Position numbers and translations under genes: made by a program
The notes under the pieces: model-generated
Database searches by the model: none
What the model was told of the DNA's origin: nothing
Seen by the model: the letters and a program-made list of their open reading frames with translations, nothing else
From: Elusimicrobiota bacterium
GTDB lineage: Bacteria > Elusimicrobiota > Elusimicrobia > 2-02-FULL-39-32
Direction of reading: 5' to 3'
NCBI GenBank assembly: GCA_016193115.1
Contig: JACPSV010000142.1
Coordinates: forward strand, 1 to 6,660
Length of the DNA: 6,660 nt
Shown here: positions 1 to 5,925 of the stretch, in pieces
How positions within the stretch are numbered: the stretch's first letter is position 1
Layout: each line of letters begins with the position of its first letter

Positions 1-874
1 ATGTCAAAACCATAGTGCCCTCCTGAGTTCCAGCCCGCCAAGGAACAAAGAAAAAGAAAGAATTCATGAGCAGGGCGATGATTCCAATCAAGGCGGTGAT
101 CATCCATCCTTCCTCCACGTGTAGGAAACGAAACGCCAGCCAAAGGAAGAATATCTCTTCCAGCCAGTGTACGGCGCACAGGAGAACGGACACGGCAATC
201 CGTCTGGACCTTAAACGATACGTTTCCAGAATTTTGTTGTCCAGTCTTGTGAGACGGATCACTTGCGTGGATATCCACTCCCTTTTCGATCGGAATTTGT
301 TGAGCAGCCAGGAGAGCGGGCTGAAGGTTCCTTTCTTTTGAATCCAGACAATCAAAAAAATAAACCCCGTCAGGAGCACAACTTCCAGACCAAGACTTTT
401 CTTGATGTCTCCCGTCAAGTCGCCCTGAAAAAGAACGGAAAGAAACCCCAACGAAATCAGAAGCCAGAAAGAGAACAAAGTGCAGAACTTGAGAACGATG
501 ACCGACGAAGCGGCCGTTGCCAAAGGAACGCTCTCTTTGAGAGAGTACACCTTCAAAGGTTCTCCGCCCATGCGCGTGAGCGTGATATAGTTTAAAGATT
601 CTCCTTCCAATACCGTGCGGGCGAGCCGGAAAAATCCCACTTTTTTTCCTTCCTCGGCCAGAATAAGTTTCCAGGCAAATGTTTCGCAAAGATAGGTTAC
701 GGATTTGGAGAGAACGAATATAAAAAAACCTAACCCGACTTTACGGAAGTTGTCCGCTATGAGGGAAGGCCCCAAACGGTACGTCATCCAACAAAGGATC
801 AGGATCCCCACGAACCCGAAACTTCTTTCTAAACGTTCAATGTTCTTTTGGGAAAGGAGAGAGGAAAGGGTCAT
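1..874 (-). CDS. LPG-synthase-TM/UPF0104 flippase-like membrane protein (3' end cut by window)
   Basis: Reading the minus strand from an ATG at 874-872 gives 291 uninterrupted codons to the window edge, so the C-terminus is missing. The protein is strongly hydrophobic, with likely membrane spans near residues 19-36, 47-65, 124-148, 163-178, 228-250 and 258-278. Two segments resemble the conserved loops of the lysylphosphatidylglycerol synthase TM-region family (COG0392): EGESLNYITLTRMGGEPLKV at 90-109, and a late PWRAGTQEG at 278-286 that matches the family's proline/glycine/glutamate loop. Members are integral inner-membrane proteins; some move or modify lipids (MprF, hopanoid-linked HpnL), and many are uncharacterised. 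No MprF-type synthase domain is seen in the part present. The start lies 19 bp after the stop of the upstream gene at 894, so the two are probably cotranscribed. The only Shine-Dalgarno-like sequence (AGAGG) is rather far from the ATG. The family is fairly sure; the substrate is unknown. Confidence 0.8.
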   Translation of the reverse strand, partial: MTLSSLLSQKNIERLERSFGFVGILILCWMTYRLGPSLIADNFRKVGLGFFIFVLSKSVTYLCETFAWKLILAEEGKKVGFFRLARTVLEGESLNYITLTRMGGEPLKVYSLKESVPLATAASSVIVLKFCTLFSFWLLISLGFLSVLFQGDLTGDIKKSLGLEVVLLTGFIFLIVWIQKKGTFSPLSWLLNKFRSKREWISTQVIRLTRLDNKILETYRLRSRRIAVSVLLCAVHWLEEIFFLWLAFRFLHVEEGWMITALIGIIALLMNSFFFFVPWRAGTQEGTMVLT

Positions 875-893
875 GGAGGGGGAGCAACGACCT

Positions 894-1964
894 CTACTTT
901 CTGGCGATGGTCAGGAGCAAAACGGTGTCCAAAATGCCCCACAAAAGCCAGATACAGAAAATGATGTCCAACAAAATAAAGAAGTTGGTGGAAAGAAACT
1001 CGCGCGCCTGGTTGTAAGATTCCTCGATGCGGTTTAACTTGATCTCCACGGTTTTGTAGAGTTCATCAATGTTAAATATCTGGGCGATATCTTTATAAAG
1101 GGTCCGCAAATGCCAGTCCATCTCGATCTGAGGGATGTTTGTAGAGACGTTGTAAAGGGAATCCACAATGGAAAGTTTGTCTTTGCCGAAATCAATCGCG
1201 TCCCGGGAAAACCGTTGGTACCGGGACGGTATTTTCCAGAATTGGTAGTAGGGCGGCCAGTCCTGTAAAAGTTTCTGTGCCTGATCGAGCTCGCTGTCCA
1301 GAACGAAATGGTAGGATTTTAAGCTCCAGTACTGGGCGTAGGAGAGAGCCAGGATGTCTAGGATGGTTTCCGACTCCGAGGAAGAGATCACGGCCCCAAA
1401 CCGTTTCAGCAGAATCATTTCGTTCTCGTAGTAACCGAAATTTCCCAGAGGCTCTTTTTTGAAAACGAAGTCCGAGAGCATGTCAAAGTTGGGTTCACCC
1501 GTGACCATGCCATAAAACGATTTGTAGTTCTGACGGATGAAATGGTCGGCATTTTTCACCTGTTCCGGACTAAAAACAAATATGGGGAATATCTCGGAAT
1601 CGGTCAAACGCAGGTCATAGCGATGCGCGGCAAACACTTCCGCCCTCTGCAACAGTTCCGTCACTTGGGACTGGCACCACGCAAAAATGGAGGTTTTGCC
1701 GACGGAAATCTTCTCCACGTTGCAAGAGAGATCCGCGCAGGCGTTCAAATCGTCGTCCATATGAAAATTGATCTGGATGATGCCTGTGCCAAAACGGTAG
1801 AGATGCGATTGTGCCCGCGACGCGGTAAAGATCTTTCCTTGAAGGGAAACGGGAGACAGGGACTGCTGGGAAATCGCATGCACGATCTTCTGGGTCTGTT
1901 GACCCGTGAAGTCCAGTTCCAGCCCTAAATCGAAAGGAAAGAGAAGAACGATTTGAGTTTTCAT
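894..1964 (-). CDS. C-terminally membrane-anchored protein, possibly RMD1/DUF155-like
   Basis: This is a 356-residue protein read from the ATG at 1964-1962. An in-frame TTG at 1979 would add five residues. I prefer the ATG because the predicted transcript starts near 1988, which leaves a leader of about 24 nt; an AGGG at 1984-1981 is the only weak ribosome-site candidate and its spacing is long. The body is soluble and mixed alpha/beta, and the last 30 residues (about 328-353) are one long or two short hydrophobic spans ending in a basic tail. The overall plan is reminiscent of the RMD1/YagE (DUF155) family: an early beta strand with an aromatic-glycine pattern (YRFGTGIIQINF), a central helix (LALSYAQYWSLKSY), a late region with repeated hydrophobic helices (LRTLYKDIAQIFNIDELYKT) and a C-terminal anchor. 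That match is by eye and weak. It precedes the flippase-like gene in a two-gene unit with its own promoter. Function unknown. Confidence 0.7.
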   Translation of the reverse strand: MKTQIVLLFPFDLGLELDFTGQQTQKIVHAISQQSLSPVSLQGKIFTASRAQSHLYRFGTGIIQINFHMDDDLNACADLSCNVEKISVGKTSIFAWCQSQVTELLQRAEVFAAHRYDLRLTDSEIFPIFVFSPEQVKNADHFIRQNYKSFYGMVTGEPNFDMLSDFVFKKEPLGNFGYYENEMILLKRFGAVISSSESETILDILALSYAQYWSLKSYHFVLDSELDQAQKLLQDWPPYYQFWKIPSRYQRFSRDAIDFGKDKLSIVDSLYNVSTNIPQIEMDWHLRTLYKDIAQIFNIDELYKTVEIKLNRIEESYNQAREFLSTNFFILLDIIFCIWLLWGILDTVLLLTIARK

Positions 1965-1994
1965 TGGGATGGATACCAAGCCCTGACTTTTAGG

Positions 1995-2023
1995 ATTTTA
2001 GCAGATTTTGATGGCATTGACAA
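1995..2023 (-). promoter_or_regulatory. Sigma70-type promoter for the leftward two-gene unit
   Basis: On the minus strand the -35 box TTGTCA (2023-2018) is followed by a 17-nt spacer and the -10 box TAAAAT (2000-1995). Each box differs from consensus at one position. The three bases before the -10 box are TGC, which makes an extended -10. The expected transcription start is near 1988, about 24 nt before the ATG at 1964. The -35 box shares bases 2018-2022 with the opposing promoter. The call rests on match to consensus only. Confidence 0.7.
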
Positions 2024-2045
2024 AGAGAGGTCTGGGATTTAGAAT
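2017..2045 (+). promoter_or_regulatory. Sigma70-type promoter for the AMMECR1-folK-panB operon
   Basis: A perfect -35 box TTGACA (2017-2022), a 17-nt spacer and the -10 box TAGAAT (2040-2045, five of six consensus bases) point right. The expected start of transcription, 6-8 nt after the -10 box, falls at 2051-2053. That is on or next to the GTG start codon at 2051, so the mRNA would be leaderless. No other start can extend the gene upstream, because an in-frame TGA sits at 2045-2047. Confidence 0.75.
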
Positions 2046-2050
2046 GAAGT

Positions 2051-2635
2051 GTGATCCTCTCTGAAACGGACAAAAGTAACCTGCTTCAATTCGCGCGGAA
2101 GGCGCTGGAAGAATCTGCCCAAAACCCTGACTTGCGATCCGGAACCGGATGGACACGCGCCTATTACCCGTCCCTCCCTTCTCAAGCTCAGAACCCAGTC
2201 GCTGTCTTTGTGACTCTCTTCCAACGGGAAAAATTGAAAGGATGTGTCGGCACAATTTTACCGGAACACCCGCTTTTAGAAGCCGTCGCAAAAATGACCC
2301 TCCAATCCGCGTTCTGTGATCCGCGGTTTCCGCCTCTTTCTTCTTCAGATTTGAGTGACACACGCATTGAGATTTCTATTCTTTCCCCATTGCGCAAAAT
2401 TAGTTCCGTTGATGAAATCCTCCCCTTCCAGCACGGCGTACACATAAGGAAAGGGTGGAACCAAGGAGTCTTCCTGCCTCAAGTGTGGCAGACTCTTCCC
2501 ACCCTGGAAACATTTATGACGGAACTTTGCCGCGCTAAAGCGGGTCTTCCCTCAAGCGCATGGCGGGATCCGGAAACGGAAATTCAAGTCTTTACCGTAG
2601 AAAGTGTTCAAGAAAGTGAACATGCGCAATCCTAG
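2051..2635 (+). CDS. AMMECR1-family protein (AmmeMemoRadiSam system protein A-like)
   Basis: This 194-residue protein is about the usual length for a bacterial AMMECR1-domain protein. The family hallmark LKGCVG is at residues 62-67, where the usual form is LRGCIG. Other conserved pieces are DPRFPPLS (90-97), the strand IEISILSPL (106-114), FLPQV (141-145), and the KAGL...W segment near 163-171. The biochemical role of the family is not settled. In many prokaryotes it occurs with a MEMO-family protein and a radical SAM enzyme (the AmmeMemoRadiSam trio), but neither is beside it here. The GTG start gives an N-terminus (LSETDKSNLLQFARKALEES) that fits the family's opening helix, and an in-frame stop just upstream rules out a longer form. 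No Shine-Dalgarno lies at usable spacing, consistent with leaderless translation. Its 3' end overlaps folK by 14 bp, so it heads the operon. Confidence 0.9.
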   Translation: MILSETDKSNLLQFARKALEESAQNPDLRSGTGWTRAYYPSLPSQAQNPVAVFVTLFQREKLKGCVGTILPEHPLLEAVAKMTLQSAFCDPRFPPLSSSDLSDTRIEISILSPLRKISSVDEILPFQHGVHIRKGWNQGVFLPQVWQTLPTLETFMTELCRAKAGLPSSAWRDPETEIQVFTVESVQESEHAQS

Positions 2636-3140
2636 AAAAAGGGGCTGGCGTCCGGTTTACTTAAGTCTGGGCAGTAACCTGGGTCGCCGCTCATTCCATC
2701 TGCAAAAAGCCAAAGACTGGTTGAGTGAACATCCGCAAATCAAAATCCGGAAAGAGTCTTCCGTATACGAGACCTCCCCTGTCGGACCGCCTCAGAAACC
2801 GTTTCTAAATTCCGTCCTCTCCATCCAAACTTCGCTTTCCCCATCGGAACTGTTGGCGTACCTCCAATGGGTCGAGTCTAAGATGAAAAGAAAAAAAAGC
2901 GCCCGCTGGGGACCCCGCGTCATTGATTTGGACATCATTTTGTATGGAAACGTTAAGATCCAGACTTCTTCTCTCACGATACCCCATCCGGAATTCCACA
3001 AAAGGCGGTTTGTTTTGGCGCCTCTTTCCGAAATTGAGCACGGACTTAAACCAGCAGGGTTCCGGAAGACAGTCGCGCGAATTTTGTCTGAATTGACAGA
3101 CTCTACTCAAAGAGTTACACTTTTCCCTCTGAGACTATGA
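2622..3140 (+). CDS. folK: 2-amino-4-hydroxy-6-hydroxymethyldihydropteridine diphosphokinase (HPPK)
   Basis: FolK transfers pyrophosphate from ATP to 6-hydroxymethyl-7,8-dihydropterin in the cytoplasm, the step before dihydropteroate synthase in folate synthesis. The protein is 172 residues, a normal HPPK size. It shows YLSLGSNLGRR (13-23), VYETSPVGPPQKPFLNSV (48-65, the pterin/ATP loop region), and the HPPK signature RWGPRVIDLDII (95-106) with the two magnesium-binding aspartates D102 and D104. It then has IPHPEFHKRRFVLAPL (120-135), which binds ATP phosphates. I chose the ATG at 2622; an in-frame GTG at 2604 would add six residues that the family does not need. The start overlaps the AMMECR1 gene by 14 bp, and the stop overlaps the panB start in an ATGA, which suggests translational coupling. 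FolK next to PanB fits a shared folate-to-pantothenate theme. Confidence 0.96.
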   Translation: MRNPRKRGWRPVYLSLGSNLGRRSFHLQKAKDWLSEHPQIKIRKESSVYETSPVGPPQKPFLNSVLSIQTSLSPSELLAYLQWVESKMKRKKSARWGPRVIDLDIILYGNVKIQTSSLTIPHPEFHKRRFVLAPLSEIEHGLKPAGFRKTVARILSELTDSTQRVTLFPLRL

Positions 3141-3919
3141 ACCCACACGTGACAGTTTCCACCCTACGAGAAATGAAGAAAAACGGCAAAAAAATTGTGA
3201 TGCTGACCGCTTATGACGCGCCCACGTCCAAACTCTTAAACGAGGCGGGCGTGGATATTGTTTTGGTCGGAGACTCTGTCGGCAACGTCAAGTTAGGGTA
3301 CAACAACACGATTCCCGTGACCGTGGAGGAGATGCTTCACCACACAAGAGCCGTCTCCAGAGGGAACACAAACGCTCTTCTGGTTACCGACATGCCTTAC
3401 CTTTCTTACCAACTCTCCATAGAGGATGCCAAGGTCAACGCCGGCCGGCTTATTAAGGAAGGCGGCTCACAGGGGGTTAAAATTGAAGGCGGACGCGAGT
3501 TTGCCAACACGGTCAAAGCGTTAGTAGAAATCAATGTGCCCGTGATGGGACACCTGGGACTCACGCCTCAGGCAATCCATAAGATTGGTGGCTACAAAGT
3601 TCAGGGAAAAACCGCTCAGGACGCAGAAAGAATGGTGACGGACGCCAAAGTTCTGGAAGGAGCCGGAGCCTTTGCGATTGTTCTGGAATGTGTTCCTTCC
3701 GATCTAGCGCAAGAGATCACCCAAAAGGTTTCAGTGCCCACGATTGGCATCGGAGCCGGCCCTCACTGCGACGGTCAGGTTTTAGTGATAGATGACCTTT
3801 TAGGATTGACGGACGGTCAAGTCCCCAGTTTTGTGAAACGTTACGCCAACCTGAAAGAAGAGTCCTTGAAAGCGGTTAAACGGTTTCGGAACGAAGTCCA
3901 AAATGGTCGTTATCCTTGA
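3137..3919 (+). CDS. panB: 3-methyl-2-oxobutanoate hydroxymethyltransferase (ketopantoate synthase)
   Basis: PanB adds a hydroxymethyl group from 5,10-methylene-tetrahydrofolate to alpha-ketoisovalerate, giving ketopantoate for pantothenate and CoA. The 260-residue protein is full length and highly canonical. It has MLTAYDAPTSKLL (22-34), VGDSVGNV (44-51) with metal-ligand D46, VTDMPYLSY (83-91) with D85, KIEGG (115-119) with E117, the HLGLTPQ block (139-145), and the catalytic-base region LECVP with E184. It ends with the GIGAGPHCDGQVLVIDDLLG block (about 200-219). It is a TIM-barrel enzyme that normally forms a cytoplasmic decamer. The start is fixed by the ATGA overlap with folK, and its stop overlaps the next start as TTGA. 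No panC or panD is in the window. Confidence 0.98.
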   Translation: MNPHVTVSTLREMKKNGKKIVMLTAYDAPTSKLLNEAGVDIVLVGDSVGNVKLGYNNTIPVTVEEMLHHTRAVSRGNTNALLVTDMPYLSYQLSIEDAKVNAGRLIKEGGSQGVKIEGGREFANTVKALVEINVPVMGHLGLTPQAIHKIGGYKVQGKTAQDAERMVTDAKVLEGAGAFAIVLECVPSDLAQEITQKVSVPTIGIGAGPHCDGQVLVIDDLLGLTDGQVPSFVKRYANLKEESLKAVKRFRNEVQNGRYP

Positions 3920-4818
3920 ACCTTAAAACAATATTCTTGCACCCTATTCCTATGATCTTGGTTTTTCCAATTCTTTTCATTCTCTTAATTATCTTCTGGG
4001 GGTTTGTCACATCGAACCTGATCTTAAAAATCCCGAGAGCTCCCTTAGACTTCAACCCAAAATCTTTTGGATTTGAATTTGAATCTTTTAAGACATTGAC
4101 GGAAGACGGCATAGAGATTGACGGCTGGTTTATCCCCTCCAAAAATAAGAGTCAGAAAACGATTTTAGTTTTGCACGGGTGGGGCGCTAACCGCAGCGAT
4201 GCGGTTTCTTCCACTATTTTTCTGGCTCAGAATCATAACCTCGTCTATTTTGACTTTAGAAACCACGGACGGTCCGGCGGGAACAAAACTTCTCTGACCT
4301 GTCTGGAAATCAAAGATTTTGAGTCTGTGGTGCGCTACTTAAAGAGCCAAAAACCGGATCAGGTGAAATCTTTGGGTATTTTTGGATTTTCCATGGGCGG
4401 AGCCGTCGCGATCAGCGGAGCCGCAAAGATCCCCGAGATTCAAGCCGTCATCGCCGAAAGCCCTTTCGCTTCCTATAAGAAGTCGGTTTACCGTTTTGCC
4501 AAACTCTTCTATGGGATACCGGCCATCATCGTTCCTATCACGCTCTACTTCGCCCGATGGAGGTTAGGATTTGATCCGGAAGATTGTTCCCCCATTTACC
4601 ATGTTCACAAACTTTCTCCACGGCCGCTTTTAATCATCCAAGGAGGAAACGATCCCCGCATGCCCGTGTCCGAAGGCCAATCGCTCTACGACAAAGCCGG
4701 AGAACCCAAAGAGATTTGGGTCGTGCCGGGCGCAGACCACGGCGGTATCCACGAAAACGATCCCAAAGAATATCAGAGAAAGATTTTGGAGTTCTACAAA
4801 AAATGGCTGAAAAATTAG
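3916..4818 (+). CDS. Membrane-anchored alpha/beta hydrolase
   Basis: This 300-residue protein has one strong N-terminal hydrophobic span (about residues 11-35), then an alpha/beta hydrolase domain. The likely catalytic triad is visible. The nucleophile is S159 in the elbow GFSMGG, the acid is D246 in QGGNDPRMPV, and the base is H275 in GADHGG. The LHGWGAN segment (86-92) supplies the oxyanion hole, and FDFRNHGRSGG (112-122) is the usual strand-loop of this fold. It resembles the YqkD/COG1073 group of serine hydrolases; the substrate is unknown and could be an ester, peptide or lipid. The TTG at 3916 overlaps the panB stop (TTGA) and would be coupled. An in-frame ATG at 3952 (residue 13) is an alternative, but no good ribosome site precedes it and it would trim the start of the anchor region. 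The catalytic domain probably faces one side of the inner membrane; which side cannot be decided by eye. Confidence 0.9.
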   Translation: MNLKTIFLHPIPMILVFPILFILLIIFWGFVTSNLILKIPRAPLDFNPKSFGFEFESFKTLTEDGIEIDGWFIPSKNKSQKTILVLHGWGANRSDAVSSTIFLAQNHNLVYFDFRNHGRSGGNKTSLTCLEIKDFESVVRYLKSQKPDQVKSLGIFGFSMGGAVAISGAAKIPEIQAVIAESPFASYKKSVYRFAKLFYGIPAIIVPITLYFARWRLGFDPEDCSPIYHVHKLSPRPLLIIQGGNDPRMPVSEGQSLYDKAGEPKEIWVVPGADHGGIHENDPKEYQRKILEFYKKWLKN

Positions 4819-5138
4819 TCTACGTGTGTGAAGCCGACCTCAAAAACGGCGAGATGCGGGGATTGAAGGTAGAGGGTCAGTGGATTCTGATTGTCCGGTA
4901 CAAGGACCAATACCATGCTTTGGACGCGTCCTGCGCCCATTCCGGTTACCCGCTATTTAAGGGAGATCTGAGCGCGGATGGCATTATCACCTGTTCTCTC
5001 CACCATGCGCAGTTTGAGTGCCCTACAGGGACGGTGGTCTCGGACCCCGCAATCTGCGAAAACCAGCCCAGATTCTCTATTGAGGTGAAAGAAGGCAAGG
5101 TATTTTGGGTCAAGGAATTAACGGGACACACCCCTTAG
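4803..5138 (+). CDS. Small Rieske [2Fe-2S] ferredoxin
   Basis: This is a 111-residue single-domain Rieske protein. The cluster ligands are visible as the pair C44-x-H46 (CAHSGYPL) and the pair C64-x2-H67 (CSLHHAQFE), about 18 residues apart. The following CPTGTVVSDPA segment is the usual proline-loop. Such soluble Rieske ferredoxins carry electrons to oxygenases or act like NirD-type subunits; no oxygenase or reductase partner is encoded in the window. The start is the ATG at 4803, which overlaps the end of the hydrolase gene by 16 bp; a GGAG at 4788-4791 lies 11 nt upstream of it. The frame is open much further upstream, but that stretch is hydrolase coding sequence read in another frame. 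It is the last gene of the rightward operon and ends 30 bp before the palindromic element at 5168. Confidence 0.93.
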   Translation: MAEKLVYVCEADLKNGEMRGLKVEGQWILIVRYKDQYHALDASCAHSGYPLFKGDLSADGIITCSLHHAQFECPTGTVVSDPAICENQPRFSIEVKEGKVFWVKELTGHTP

Positions 5139-5167
5139 GGGACTGTCGCGAAACGAGTATTTTTGTC

Positions 5168-5237
5168 GTCATTCCCGCGAAAGCGGGAATCTAGAGGAGA
5201 ATTTCCGCGGCTAGATTCCCGCTTTCGCGGGAATGAC
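5168..5237. repeat. Nested palindrome: perfect 27-bp inverted repeat of dRS3/REP-like hairpins
   Basis: The arms 5168-5194 and 5211-5237 are exact reverse complements, separated by 16 bases (5195-5210). Each arm contains its own hairpin: 5171-5190 is ATTCCCGC, loop GAAA, GCGGGAAT; 5215-5234 is the same stem with loop TTTC. Both cores fit the ATTCCC-N8-GGGAAT pattern known for neisserial dRS3 repeats, and similar CATTCCCGC...GCGGGAAT repeats occur in many bacteria. The element lies between convergent genes. Neither side carries a clear U-run directly after the stem, so it is not a textbook rho-independent terminator, although it may still block read-through in both directions. It could be a REP/BIME unit or a very short non-autonomous mobile element; only genome-wide copy number would tell. 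Confidence 0.9.
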
Positions 5238-5274
5238 AGCCTTGTGCTAAACGCTTACCTCCTCTGGCTAATTT

Positions 5275-5892
5275 CTAGAACTTAATAAAAAGTTCTGAGC
5301 TCAATTTTGGGTTAATGTTTAGATCTAACCATTCAAACTCTTCTTGGGTTTTCCCGGACTCATCAGCGATCTCAATTTTTCTGGGTAGAAAGTTCTCTCC
5401 AATCCATATTTTTCTTTTCAATCTCTTCCCATTTTCTAAATCGTTCTGAACGATTAACATTTCACCGCCATTCGATTCGGTTTCTTTATACGACTGACAG
5501 ATTTTTTCAATGCGGTTCCCCAGATCGGACTGCTCCACTGTGCCGCCGGAATCGCTGCTGACCCGTTTGTCCGTGAGATCATAGTTCAGAACGAAAAATG
5601 GCATTTTGGGGAAAGGACGCACCTTCACCTTGATCGAATTTTTAGGATTGTAGAGCAGCGCTGCCCCTTTGCGCGGTTCTTCAATGTCCATGCGAACCTT
5701 ATCTGGTTTCTGAAAAGTGTACCGCATCCGAGTCTTGGTCACTTTTCCCTCCCGATAAGTCGTCGCCTGGTATGCGCACTGGTAGGACTCTACTTTCTCC
5801 CATGCAGCCCTCATCTTCTGACAGATATCCCGTCCTTCACACGCAATCGGAGAAATGAGGACAGAAAAAAGGAGAAGCGACAATTTTCTCAT
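5275..5892 (-). CDS. LolA-like secreted/periplasmic protein
   Basis: This 205-residue protein has an N-terminal signal sequence: MRK, a hydrophobic core LSLLLFSVLI, then SPIAC at 14-18. A cysteine sits at residue 18, but the preceding P-I-A is not a proper lipobox, so lipoprotein processing is uncertain. The mature part resembles the LolA-like/outer-membrane lipoprotein-sorting fold (COG2834, DUF1571-like): YQATTYREGKVTKTRMRYTF (41-60), PDKVRMDIEEPRKGAALLYN (63-82), then a beta-rich second half with LPRKIEIADESGKTQEEFEW (169-188). These proteins form an open beta-barrel cup that holds lipids or lipoproteins, but this one need not be LolA itself. The start ATG at 5892 has GGAG five bases upstream. 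It follows cysH by 33 bp on the same strand and probably shares its transcript; the functional link is not obvious. The substrate is unknown. Confidence 0.75.
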   Translation of the reverse strand: MRKLSLLLFSVLISPIACEGRDICQKMRAAWEKVESYQCAYQATTYREGKVTKTRMRYTFQKPDKVRMDIEEPRKGAALLYNPKNSIKVKVRPFPKMPFFVLNYDLTDKRVSSDSGGTVEQSDLGNRIEKICQSYKETESNGGEMLIVQNDLENGKRLKRKIWIGENFLPRKIEIADESGKTQEEFEWLDLNINPKLSSELFIKF

Positions 5893-5925
5893 CGCTTCTC
5901 CTTTTCTTGAAAGCCAATCCTTCTA

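Noticed and set aside
66..1037. Plus-strand open frames of about 90-110 codons at 66-341, 263-595 and 705-1037.
   Set aside because: They are antisense to the flippase-like gene and its upstream neighbour, have basic low-complexity translations and show no family motifs, whereas the minus strand has clear ones.
1542..1928. A 128-codon plus-strand frame.
   Set aside because: It is antisense to the RMD1-like gene, which has its own promoter and a plausible membrane-anchored protein; this frame shows no motif or ribosome site.
1988..2012. Two GATTTT words in the divergent promoter region as a possible regulator site.
   Set aside because: The repeat is only six AT-rich bases, with no symmetry and no third copy, so it is expected by chance in promoter DNA.
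1998..2363. A 121-codon minus-strand frame opposite the AMMECR1 gene.
   Set aside because: The plus strand has unmistakable AMMECR1 motifs, and the minus frame translates to an arginine-rich sequence without structure.
4584..4802. An upstream extension of the Rieske frame to a 184-residue protein starting at 4584.
   Set aside because: The extra 73 residues are arginine- and proline-rich, unlike any Rieske N-terminus, and lie wholly inside the hydrolase gene. The ATG at 4803 gives a normal-sized domain.
5139..5274. A classical rho-independent terminator at the 5168-5237 palindrome.
   Set aside because: No run of T follows the stem on either strand. The T-run at 5159-5164 lies before the stem on the plus strand, and 5163-5159 reads as A on the minus strand.
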